A stretch of DNA of 64,000 nucleotides, taken from positions 19,729,181 through 19,793,180 of the forward strand of contig CAIIXF020000010.1 in NCBI GenBank assembly GCA_903813345.2. The letters are read 5' to 3'. Position numbers and translations under genes: made by a program. This document shows, piece by piece, positions 23,440-34,297 of the stretch; the first letter of the stretch is position 1; every line of letters starts with the position of its first letter. Below the pieces are notes generated by a model. That model made no database searches, was not told where the DNA came from, and was given only the letters and a program-made list of their open reading frames with translations. This stretch comes from Owenia fusiformis (taxonomy: Eukaryota > Annelida > Polychaeta > Sabellida > Oweniidae).

Positions 23440-25375
23440 AGCACCTCATCTGGAACATACATGGAATACCATATCTTTATGTCAATGAATGTATGATTAC
23501 AATTTGTAATATAATATATAGTTGATAATAATAGGTTGAATGCTGTTAATCCTACATGTTCTTATACGGAACAAAAACTTTTTAGCAAATAACAAGTACT
23601 TTAGCTAGCGTTCGGCACATTTACAAATTGCTATCAATTTCTCAAATTAAAATAAAGTAATATTATATAAAACCCATATTCAATACCTCCAAGTAAATAA
23701 ATATAGACATTGTTTGAAACAACACATTTTTCCTACTTGCTCCTTCCTGCTTCTTGGCAGAATACAGTTTATCATAACTTTTCATTTGTATAACATACAA
23801 TAGCATAAAGAATGGAAAAGCTTTTAAGTTCTCCCTGTGCAATTGACATTATTGTATGAAGCACTGTTTTATTCTCCCACTAGTGATATTTCATGTAGGC
23901 AACAGTAGATGTTTAATAATAACATGTTGATTTCACCATTCGGTCACAATCTACTGTTTATTATGTCATCACAATGCAAAAGTAGTCACTTTTTATAACT
24001 GGTATTTGGCATTGTTGGTGTTTGGAATCTGTTATTGATTGTTTTTCTTTATAATTTTCATTAACACAACCACAGTGCATGAAATAGGGATTTTCTTAAC
24101 CTATATTCATGGGCAATCTAATGAATGCCACAAATGTCTGGCAGGCCAAAATGTCTGGGTGTTTTTATCGAAACAAGCCATCTATAATTTTCTCAGGCCA
24201 ATGACTGATGTCGGACGTCTATTTCGCGCACTGAACCAGGCATTGACATTAGTCATGTTAATTTCTTGTTACCTATTTACAGGTAGTTTATCCCAAGGTA
24301 TGTAACCTTTGCCTTCAAAGACAGTGAAATCATGAAATAATCAAATATTGCCCTTTTAATTATACAAAAATTGGTAAAAAAGCACATTCAGAATCAGCCT
24401 ACATTTCAAGGTAATATTTTTCAAAATATTATCTCTAATTCAATAATTGTATAATGATGTATAGCCCTAATATATTTGTGGTTGTCATTCTATAACTGAT
24501 CAGCTACTTCCACCTATTTCAAATCATTATTCTACAAGAGCTGAATGAAACAAAAGTTTTCCATTTAGAAAACATAAATCGTGAATTATTCTCTTGGATA
24601 TTGCCTGGTTAATCGAAGAAATAATTAACAAAACAATTTCCTCACATTTAAAGCTGTGTTTGCGTCTATTAACACTTTATATTGGAAATATATCACACAT
24701 TTCTTGTTGCATGGATTTATTTTTATTTCTGCAGAAAAGTCTAAGAATGCCAGATGAAATAAAATATAAATAATCCTGAAAATAATAATTTTGACAAATA
24801 TGTAAGAATTTATCTGAATGCAGTATTCTTTATATCAAACGTCATAACAATTAAAATCATCTTTCATAGATTTTTCTGGGATGTCTCCTTGTTAAAAGGA
24901 GATCTTTTTCAGGGTAAGACAAGCAAGTGATATCTTTGCATTTAATTTTGTATCTGTCTTCATTATGTCTATCTCCTATGTATTATATTTCTGGAGTCAA
25001 GATGACAAAACATGTAAGGAGGAAATCTACCAAGTGGCTTAAAGTCTAATGAGAATTCAATTTCAAACTAGAAAACAGCAACTCCCCAGAATAGCAGATG
25101 TATTATAAGAGTATTATAATTTATCAAATCACTTTATTTGAACAGGCGGTAGTAGTCTCCTTTTGGCAAAATCTACACCCATAGCATGACATGTTGCCTT
25201 ATTAGAACCTCCTCGGGTAGAGGCCCTATAATCTCAAGGCATTAACCTTTAAAAAGATCAAATCCAATTCATGGTTTTCGAGTTATCATGAATTATATTT
25301 ATCCTAAAAAAATGGTGGCCATTTTGATTTCAGCTGCCATATTGGAAATTTGAGACTAGCTTTGTAAATAAATCA
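23440..25375. other. Gene-free stretch
   Basis: AT-rich. The longest ORF (24039-24305, plus strand) has no recognisable features. Nothing else supported. Confidence 0.45.
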
Positions 25376-25379
25376 GTTG

Positions 25380-25513
25380 TAGGACAGATGGACCAAGGGA
25401 CGGAAGGAGAGCTTCTCCATATCCCTCATGAACTATATTCAGTGGACGGAGAGATGGACCAAAGGAAAGATGGAAGGACAGCTTCTCCATATCCCTCATG
25501 AACTATATTCAGC
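25380..25513. repeat. Tandem duplication within a dispersed repeat
   Basis: GCTTCTCCATATCCCTCATG plus AACTATATTCAG occurs twice about 70 bp apart, each preceded by GATGGACCAA-type sequence. Same family as 12163-12240, 27130-27215 and 29330-29402. Confidence 0.7.
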
Positions 25514-26431
25514 GATATAATAAAATGAGATCTTGATCGCCAAGATTTCATTTGCTCCAACTTTTAACCACTGGAATTGAAAGATCACCATTGTCCAATA
25601 CTTCAATTGCAGGATCCACAGCCTCTACTATTTCACAGGCTGCAGTTATCTGATAAATCGGAATGCAATGTTTCAATGTCTGTAGTAATCACCTGTACTG
25701 TACTTATACTACTTAACGAACATGCAAACTCTTAACTATTCACATGTATTATGGTATTGATCATTCCTTAAAGGACTATATTGATTACTACTAAATGTTC
25801 TAGTTGTATTCAATTAAAGTATTTCTACATATTACCTGCTTTAACTAATAATATATGAGATAACAAAATAACAATAATCTAGTTATACAATTAAATGTAC
25901 GAAAAATTTAATTTTACGAAAAAGGTACAAAATGGTATCTTAATGCTTAAAATGATATTTTAAAAGGAAAATTCAGAATATAACTATGTAACACTGATGA
26001 AGATATTCCTGATCTAAAAAAAAAGATGACAATTACTAAAACCTTAAAAACATATCTATTTACAGTCCGCTTACCTATTGTGACATAAAGTCTGATTTAA
26101 AGTCCAATATCCTAAATATCCCGCTACATAAACTGTTCCCCCACGATGCAACATCTAATAACAAAATAATTATTCAGATCTAAGCAATCTTCAGATTTGT
26201 ATTCTTGTTACCATAGCGATGGCGTTAACCATCAATGGCCAAATCTCAGCTCAGACGAGTTTACTTTTTATCATATCATCACATCCTTGAATCATTGGTT
26301 ATATAATGTTTGTTGGGATGGAGCGCAACCTCAAAATCCAGGTATATTATAAGCACCAATTTATTACATGTTCAATGATTCTCACAACAGCAACAAATAT
26401 GATGAGCTCTCATTGTTATAATATTTCATAT

Positions 26432-26640
26432 CATATTCTGATATTTCAGTGCTACCACAATAAGAGAGTCCCATCATTTTCTGAATTTAATACTTTGTTA
26501 GTGCTGTCTAGGTCTCATTTTCTAGAAACATATCATAATCTGATATTTCAGCACTCCCACAATAAGAGTCCTATCATTTTCTGAATTAAATACTTAGTGC
26601 TGTCTAGGTCTCATTTTCTAGAAACCTAATGACAAAATCT
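26432..26640. repeat. Tandem duplication, ~100-bp unit, 2 copies
   Basis: CTGATATTTCAG, CCATCATTTTCTGAATT (second copy CTATC...) and GTGCTGTCTAGGTCTCATTT occur twice in order. Differences are small insertions and substitutions. Non-coding. Confidence 0.8.
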
Positions 26641-27129
26641 GATATCCTTCATTTCAATCACAATTTATATTTTACCTTAAAACTACTTATCCTTACGGGT
26701 GACTGGTAGTAAATATTTTCTATATTTGATTTATAAGCTAAAACTAATTGGTAATGAAATTTCCTTTAATCTACTGTATCTAAAAAAATCAGTAATACTG
26801 AATAACGGCAATGCCAATGCATAGCGAATCACAAACGTCTAATGACTGTCAGACAAGACTATCAGAAAACATTTCTCGAAATTGGCTACCAAATATATAT
26901 TGACAAAAAATAATGCGTCATTCTCGCCATTGTATTTGCATATGAAATATTAACAACTTTTTTCTCTCATTTTTCGAGATATAATGAAAAATGTTCACAT
27001 GTTTAAAGAGTCAAAATTGAGACAAGACCGTTACCATTTTAAAACTGGCAGCTTTTTTCCAAATGGCTTTCAAGAACTTCACATGGCATATGTATGTAAA
27101 ATATAAACAATATTGGGAAAATGATATTT

Positions 27130-27215
27130 GTTATTACCTGGACAGACAGATAGATGTACAGATAGATAGACACAGGCATTCTTTATATCCTACTAAACTT
27201 CACTTGATGGAATAA
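27130..27215. repeat. Dispersed repeat (GGACAGACAG...TATATCC type)
   Basis: CTGGACAGACAGATAGATG followed by CATTCTTTATATCCTACTAA and AACTTCACTTGATGG; family member of 12163-12240. Confidence 0.45.
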
Positions 27216-27491
27216 CTATATATACTGATCCTAAATAAGCCAATTTGTATCATTAATGTATTTTCATTTCATGCAATAGATTTTTACAATATTGGACATA
27301 CTTAATGCACCATGAGTAGCAGAATGTACTGTACATACTTATTACTGTTGATTGTCTCAAGAAATAATGATGACCATTGTATTTGACACATTAACTACAA
27401 CTTAAATGATCCAAGACGTCATAGTCAGATAATAAGACACCATTAAGGGTATTATTAATATTTTGTTTGACATTGCAGAGCTGCTATATTA

Positions 27492-28295
27492 CCCCCCTAT
27501 CACACCAAACTAGTTCTTACTCGTTCTTGCCAGTCCTACGAAAACGTCGTAAAATGGGCTCAATCTGGCTGTGGTCGGGAAATATGTCTAAAATAATTAG
27601 CTACTTCGTTCATAAACAGTCTTCAATACGTCCATCTCATTCGCAGTTCGTTCAGGTCGGATCACGTCATTGTGCAACGTCGTATAACGTGTCCCTAAGT
27701 CTAGAAGGTCATCATGACCTGATTACAGAACGGTATGGTCGCCACCGAATTTTGAATCGATTCAAAATTCTAAATCACATTCCCATTCACATTCCATGAA
27801 GTTTGTAAACAGACCGTAGAACGTTGTAGCTACGTTCATTCCGTTCGCACACAGTTTAAAACCAGTTTTGAAGAACGCAGTAGCAACTTGTTTTGTGTGA
27901 TAGCTATATTTTTGCTAACTCGTTCATAAGCAGTCTTAAATACGTTCCTTATCAGTTTAAACCTGTTTGCAATTAGTTCTACCTCGTTCTCAATACGTCC
28001 TCAGACAGTGCAACTCGTTGTTAAAACGTCCCTAGTAGGATTGAAGTACAACAGTTCCGTTCGTAGTACGTCCAGCTCATCGTTGGTACGTTGTCACTCT
28101 TTCTAATTGTAGAACGTATCAACCACGAGAACATTTTGAGCATGTTCTAAGTTCTAGAGATCCTACCCGTTCGAGTATGTTCGATGAAGTTTGTAAATAG
28201 ACCCCAAATGGTTCAAAGTACGTCCAGTCCATTCGTACACAGTTGAAGCCCGTTTTTGAGGACGTAGTGAAAACTAGTTTGGTGTAATAGTAAGG
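27492..28295. mobile_element. Harbinger-like non-autonomous element, dimeric
   Basis: Left end after TTA (27489-27491): CCCCCCTATCACACCAAACT. Right end, inverted, before TTA (28296-28298): CCTTACTATTACACCAAACT; both continue AGTT. A 3-bp TTA/TWA target duplication fits PIF/Harbinger. The interior is unusually rich in ACGTCC and CGTTCG words. A diverged copy of the right end (ACTTGTTTTGTGTGATAG) lies mid-element at 27887-27904, followed by a second left-like half, so this looks like two units joined. No transposase. Confidence 0.6.
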
Positions 28296-28299
28296 TTAT

Positions 28300-29440
28300 G
28301 TATCAGTTGAGAATATAATACAGAGTGACCTTAAACAAACATGAATTTTTTAGAGGATTAAGGCCTCCCCACATAGGAACGAATCTACTAAATGCAGCCT
28401 TGCGAATTGGGTAATTTTGTAAATAATAGTGATTGGGAACGTAAAGAAGTGAACGAAGTGTAACTTTGCGCATGCTTCCGAAGCTACACGAAGCTTTCTG
28501 AGAGGATGCTTCCGGAGCTTCCACATCAGAACACCTAAACGATGTACAACATATATACACTAATGGGGACAAATTTTACTTAAGTTGTATCCATCAGTAC
28601 ACCCAAGTTGACGTCAGGGGTTTTTCATTCATATGTGATGGGGCCTTTATATGTTCAGGGGCTGGTATATATTGTGTACTTATGCATTAAAATACACAGC
28701 GAATTATATAACATTCATATACAGCTAGGCAGCTAGGCAAGGTGTGTCCAATTTCACGGATTGCGTTCGCTTTTTTTCGGCGTTCATATTTTTACCGCAT
28801 CAGCATTTTATAACAAACAATTTTTTTTAACTAACTATTAACATAATGCGTGATTTGCGTGACATTTTACTATACACACAAATTTTCCAGCAAATGCATG
28901 ACAATTACTTCTGATGCGTGAGAGTTGACAGGGCAGTATTAATGTCATGCAACATTCTGAAAATCTTTTGTCTTCCTTATATTTAAACAGTCAGAATAGA
29001 CTAGAGAATTAATAAATCCTTAAGAAATTGGTGTTCTTCCTCAGGTAAATCAAAGTAAATTGTTACTTTTACCTGACAGTCTTAAGAGTTCCTCGGATAT
29101 TGGCTTCAACTGAACCTAGTAATATAAGTATCAGTAATTTTAGTTGTCTTCAATTAGAGAATGTGTTCTTTTCTTTTTCTTTTTTAGCCAAATTGTCATA
29201 TGAAAGTGTAACATGCTTCTTATTAAATATAAAATTTCAACAAAATCTCTCTATTATTTTTCTAATTAAATGAACAGAAATGCCCAACTACTACAAAAGT
29301 TAGCGTGTAACACCTCCCATTTTTCAATGGACATGCGTTAATACATAAGGACGAATGGACGGAGCTATTCTCTATATCACCCTAAACTTCGTTCAATGGC
29401 AAAATAAAGTTACTTGAGAAAGAATCAAATAAATGGTTTA
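28300..29440. other. Gene-free stretch with decayed repeats
   Basis: No supported gene. 28440-28530 carries inverted GCTTCCGAAGC / GCTTCCGGAGC words, and 28725-28765 a short match to the 3900-4325 repeat (CTAGGCAAGGTGTGTCC). An 89-codon minus-strand ORF here has no recognisable feature. Confidence 0.4.
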
Positions 29441-29445
29441 ATTAC

Positions 29446-29474
29446 CTGTGATTCAGTTCCAAACTTCCAGCCAT
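29446..29474 (-). CDS. Weak candidate first coding exon
   Basis: Minus-strand ATG opens MAGSLELNH and then AG at a GTAATTAA donor (phase 2). The ATG context is GATATGG. The donor is moderate, so this may be chance. Confidence 0.2.
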
Positions 29475-29696
29475 ATCAAAATTTTAGGTAAGAAGATGTA
29501 TCACTGATTTGGTAAACAATTATGCCTAGTAAAAGCTCTCATGTTAACTTACATTTAGCCAAATTTGTATATCACTCTTCTAAAAATTTGGAAAATGATT
29601 AATATTATGTAAACATTTTTAATAAAAACACATATATTATGGATACACCACACTGATATTCTGTTATCATACCCGGACATCACTGGGGGGTATCGT

Positions 29697-29723
29697 GATG
29701 CAACAACACCGTGTTGTTGCATC
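29697..29723. repeat. Palindrome inside the left arm (GATGCAACAACAC)
   Basis: GATGCAACAACAC and its exact reverse complement flank one central base. The same palindrome lies in the right arm at about 32094-32121. Single GATGCAACAACACC motifs recur at the inner edges of both arms, looking like multiple binding sites. Confidence 0.85.
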
Positions 29724-30361
29724 AAGATGGCCAGACTTCCGGTGATAGCTTTTCGTACGATATTTTGTTTTCCCAATTTAAACCCATTTCTAGGACGAGT
29801 TGCTCAATAATCATACACACGCAGTTAACTCATGATCTATATTTAAAAAATCTCTCATTAGTATGCATGTACCATCATCAAGAAGCGAGAAATTCGCGGT
29901 TTTAATTCCTCACTATTGATGCAACAACACCACTCTGTTTATTATCGATGATGCAACAACACCAATGTGCTGATGCAAAAACGCCAATATAATGTATCAT
30001 TGAATATCTAGAGAAACTGTTTTATGTTCTGTTTATAGGTGTTGGTCGGGAAATGAATAAAACGCGTGAGTGCGTGGTTCATGAATGAAACGTATTTTGT
30101 TTGGTTCCTTAATGTATTTGTCTTTATCAAAGTTAAAGGATATACAAGGTAAACTAAATACATAGGCTAAGTATTGAATCCCCGGGAGCCAACCTCATTG
30201 ATATTGTATCTGAAAAATAAAGATTATTAATTTTCTAAATTAAATCCCCTTGATTTACCGTATAGTATGGAAATTCTTTACAAAGTACTAATATAACTAG
30301 ACTTTGGAAATTGAACAAGTTCAATTTCAGACTCCAGATCTAGACTTTTTTAAGCCGAGTC

Positions 30362-30665
30362 ATACAGAAAAAGATGGATGGATGGATGAAATAGAAAAGG
30401 AGGGATAGAACAGAATAGGATGTAACGATAGGAGAGAATAGAGAAGAAAGATAGGATAGCACAGCAAGGAAGGATAAGATAGGAAGGATAGGAAGGAAAG
30501 GATGGGAAGGATAGATAGATAGGAAGGAAGAATATGAAGGATAGATAGGAAGGAACGGATAGGGATAAAAGGGATGGGATAGGAAGGATAGGATAGAATA
30601 AGAAGGGACGATAGGATAGAATAGTATGATAGGATAGGAAGGATGGATTGAAGGATGGATGGATT
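30362..30665. repeat. GGATA/GGAAGG purine-rich low-complexity tract
   Basis: Almost pure purine plus T words (GGATAGGAAGGATAGGA) for about 300 bp, lying inside the long-TIR element. The opposite-strand ORF, repetitive in Ser/Ile/Leu/Pro, is a by-product. Confidence 0.9.
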
Positions 30666-32517
30666 TTTCAACATTTTCTTCGCTACTCTTGACTTTCTAT
30701 CAGGATACCATCAGATCGATTTTTATCGAAATTTCAAAACGCCATAACTTCCGAACCGGAAATCGGATCGAAATTTGGTTTGCAGATTCTGATTCCTGAG
30801 AAAATTATATTCTTAAGTTATTCATAACTCAAACGTTAAATTTGGAGAATTTTTTTATTTTGATCTACTTTTTGGACACCCATATCTCAAAAGTGGGTTA
30901 AAATACTTTCTGACGGCAAAAGGCTAACACTATTAGTACACTCTTGGCTACAAGAGTATACACAATATCGAAGAATATAATTGAAGTGTAGTGTCAGAAT
31001 CACAAAAATAAGGAAAACTTTGAATTTGACCTAGACATTTTTGTGTCCAAATTTTGAAGCTAGATTGCTTTTGAGGTACCCTTCATTTAAAGGCTTTCAT
31101 TAAATTAAGCTGTACTCGGTCGTATATATGTCGTATTTTACACTTCAAAAAAAAAAATTTCCCATTGACTTTACATGGGGCACCTTTAGCGATTTTGAGT
31201 TTTCAAAACGCCATAACTTCCGATGAGTGTTGGTTTAATGATATTGCAGTTATACAATGCTATTATATAGAGGTTATTTACTGAGAGGGATTCAATATTG
31301 GTTTTATTGCGGGAGACATTATGATATTTCCCGAGGGCCCAGGGGGAATCTGGGATTACTGTACCCCTATCAATTTACCTTTTCGGGACCTAAATCCTAT
31401 TACCTACCTTTTTACTCAATCGGGGAGAACGAATCCAAAGAGAACAATACTTCTACATGTGCGCCGTGCAAAATTTCCAAAAGCTCGTCGTGTTTACCGA
31501 GAACGAAAGATGTTTGTCCACCATTTTGAATGATACTAACTGGTATCAGGGTCATCAAGCTATGGAACAGGGGTTTATGAAAATAGATTCTGGGTTACTA
31601 TAGCTTCCAATGTTAAAGGTGATTGAACTATGTTATAAAACAACTTCCAGTACATTATGATATTTATAAGTATAAATTTTTGAAAATACATATAAAGAAT
31701 CTTTGCCCACAGGACGTGTATTTTGAATGCCTGAGAAGAACGCAAATGGGTACTGGAACGGTGTTGCAATAGTAGCATTTAAAAATCTGTTCCTCCCGAG
31801 ATTTATGGTCTTCTGAAATAATACTATTAATTGGTGTTGTTGCATCATTGCTCAAATCTAGAGGAGTGTTGTTGCATCTTCGGTTTGGTGTTGTTGCATC
31901 AATAGTGGGGAACTAAAACCGTGAACTTCTTGCTTCTTGATGATGCTACATGTATACTAATGAGAGTTTCTTTAAATATAGACCGTGCGCTAACTTCACG
32001 TGTATGGTTATTGAAAAGCTCGTCCTAGAAATGGGTTTAAATTGGGGAAACAACATATCGTACGAAAATCTATAACCGGAAGTCTGGCCATCTTGATGCA
32101 ACAACACGGTGTTGTTGCATCACGATACTCCCCAGTGGGACATGTGAAACTGATGTAAAGTAGTTTTGTAATATGTAGTTGTAGTTTGTAGTTTTTTGTA
32201 CACTGTAGTGAATGATATGTCATTTACATGAAATGGTTATTGAGTCAATAAAAGATATAGATGTATAAACAAAATCTCAAACTCTTGGTTCGTGACAATC
32301 GTTGAAAAGTTGCAGACAACCTCAGAATATAAAGTTGAAATAATAATCCCTGAATAATAAAATTTCTTTTCATACCATCCAAGATCAATATTGCACAATC
32401 ACAATGCAATCTTTGTTTTTTCATTTAAATAATAAATGCATACTAGGATGCAGAAAACAACCATTTACCAGATTTTACATCATCCAATAGAATATGAACA
32501 AACTCACAAACATGTAA

Positions 32518-32666
32518 ATTGGCGGATCCATGGAGGCCCCATGCTCCCCCCCCCTTTGGTGGGCCCAGAAAATTTTTTTAGGGCCCCAAAAATTTTGTAG
32601 AGCCTCAAACAATGGGCCTTTAAAGGCATAATTTGGCCTTTTTAGGCCTTTTATGGATCCACCAGT
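32518..32666. mobile_element. Small MITE with GGATCCAT ends
   Basis: Left TTGGCGGATCCATGG and right, inverted, CACTGGTGGATCCATAA make an imperfect inverted repeat. The GC-rich interior contains GGGCCC and AGGCCTTT blocks. Non-coding, superfamily not assigned. Confidence 0.55.
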
Positions 32667-33124
32667 GCAGTAATTCATTAATTGCAAATGGAAGCCAATT
32701 ACTGATGAGATAGAGTATGGACTAACAGACAAAGGGCTTCGTCCAATCCCCACAAAGCTTTATCTTCGCTGGATAATAATAAAACAGTCTGAAACAGATT
32801 CGATTCTAATGATGTTAACTATTTATGCAATACTATATTCACTCTCCATTAGTCATTAGTATCTATTATTTACTGTACCTGAAGTTCACCATCCTTTATA
32901 TTCCAGGCCTATTAAGAGAATTGGATGATGAATACGAGATCTTGATTGATGGTCAACACACTGATTAAGAGAGAAAATGGAATAAAGGTGCTCATCTATC
33001 AATATTGAATATCATATACTCAAGTTGATATCCTTGATAAGTCAGTCATTAACATGATTTCTGTCTGTCAAAGTACATTGAAGAACATCAAGGTATACGT
33101 CATCCCTGGAGAATTTTATGGACA

Positions 33125-33325
33125 TTAATTCTTTTAAGGAAAGATTTCCACCTCTCAGCCTTTTGAGTAGAGAATTCTACCTCCAAGTCCCATGAGCTGA
33201 GCTAAGTAACCTCTGGGTTCTTTGAGTACAGTCATCCACCTCTCAGACCTCATATTATAGACTTCTACCTCCAAGTCATTTGAGGGCAGATTTCCCTCTT
33301 TCTTCTAACCTCTGGGTACTGACTT
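33125..33325. repeat. Degenerate direct repeat
   Basis: CCACCTCTCAG, CTACCTCCAAGTC and AACCTCTGGGT words occur twice in the same order about 100 bp apart. Old tandem duplication; non-coding. Confidence 0.5.
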
Positions 33326-33694
33326 CAAATATGTTCAAGCATGATCGGATTCAGAAAATGTTGGCTTTGCCATGTTTAAAACACAAAATCTGAGAAGTAC
33401 ATTCAATAATTTATCAAAAATAATTCATCAAAATCAGTTCTATCATCACCAGGTCACTGTATACTCCCAGGCTTACATTATTCTTCATTAACTTCAAATA
33501 TTGCAATCCAGACCACCTCATTAAATGGATGAAAAGATGAGAAGACATTGTTTTAGATTGGAATTCTGCTATAATGAATGAGATTAAGTCAACCTACCTC
33601 CTTTAACAATCTATATGACTTTATTAAGTCCTAACTTTGTGATGCAATAACCAAATTAAGAGACTTTAGATGCAACAAACATGATTCACATATA

Positions 33695-34050
33695 GCTAGG
33701 GCAAGGTGTGTCTGATTCCAGCCAATCTGAACACAGTATTTTATATAACTGCAATGCATTATATCACCAATCACTGCATTCAAGGTCATGTGTTAAACAG
33801 TTCTCAAGTTGACAACTTGACTCTCCAGATTGAAATTGATACTTTGCCAACTTGAGCCTTGCAAAAAGTTTCATTGAAAATATGTCCTTTTATATGATTT
33901 CGTAGAAAATATTTTGCAATGTGTGAAAAGAATTTAAGCCCAAGACTTCAATTACACAGGGTTTTTCCTAAACTTTGCATGACCGCAAACTGGAAACAAT
34001 ACCTTCAATGGAATACTTCAGTCCTTAAATCTTACATAATTCATTTTCAT
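33695..34050 (+). repeat. Dispersed ~400-bp repeat, copy 3
   Basis: CAAGGTGTGTCTGATTCCAG to ATACTTCAGTCC, matching 3900-4325 in order and orientation. Outside the piggyBac element, so the family inserts independently of it. Confidence 0.65.
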
Positions 34051-34297
34051 TTTTTAAGAGTAGAAACTGTAGATTAAATATCCTTATCTAATCCAGATTT
34101 TGATGAAAGATGTCTTTAGTTCTTCATCATTTAATTATCTATTAACTTATAATGACACTTATTGGTATCAAATGATTATACTCCTCATTTCCAAATGTTT
34201 AATATCAAATTAAGTATACTTAGTAAATTACCCTCAACCGAGACTTAACAAATGATACAAGCTGATGATAAATACCCTAACTACACTGTATAGGCTA

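Larger units (their letters stand above)
29681..32137. mobile_element. 2.46-kb long-TIR DNA element with 6-bp target duplication
   Basis: Begins CACTGGGGGGTATCGTGATG and ends, inverted, CACTGGGGAGTATCGTGATG. The 6-mer GGACAT sits immediately outside both ends (29675-29680 and 32138-32143), a clean target-site duplication. The inverted arms extend about 300 bp (to about 29985, and from about 31825) and are roughly 85% alike by eye. The interior has a GGATA-rich low-complexity tract and CCATAACTTCCGA words but no recognisable transposase, so it is probably non-autonomous. CACTG ends with 6 bp duplicated do not fit hAT, P (8 bp) or Transib (5 bp) well; superfamily unassigned. Confidence 0.85.

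Noticed and set aside
30360-30674. Minus-strand ORF rich in Ile/Leu/Ser/Pro
   Set aside because: Product of the GGATA/GGAAGG low-complexity tract, which keeps several frames open.
31257-31533. Two overlapping plus-strand ORFs inside the 29681-32137 element, considered as a transposase remnant
   Set aside because: Neither shows a DDE-like motif or any family I recognise; both are short.
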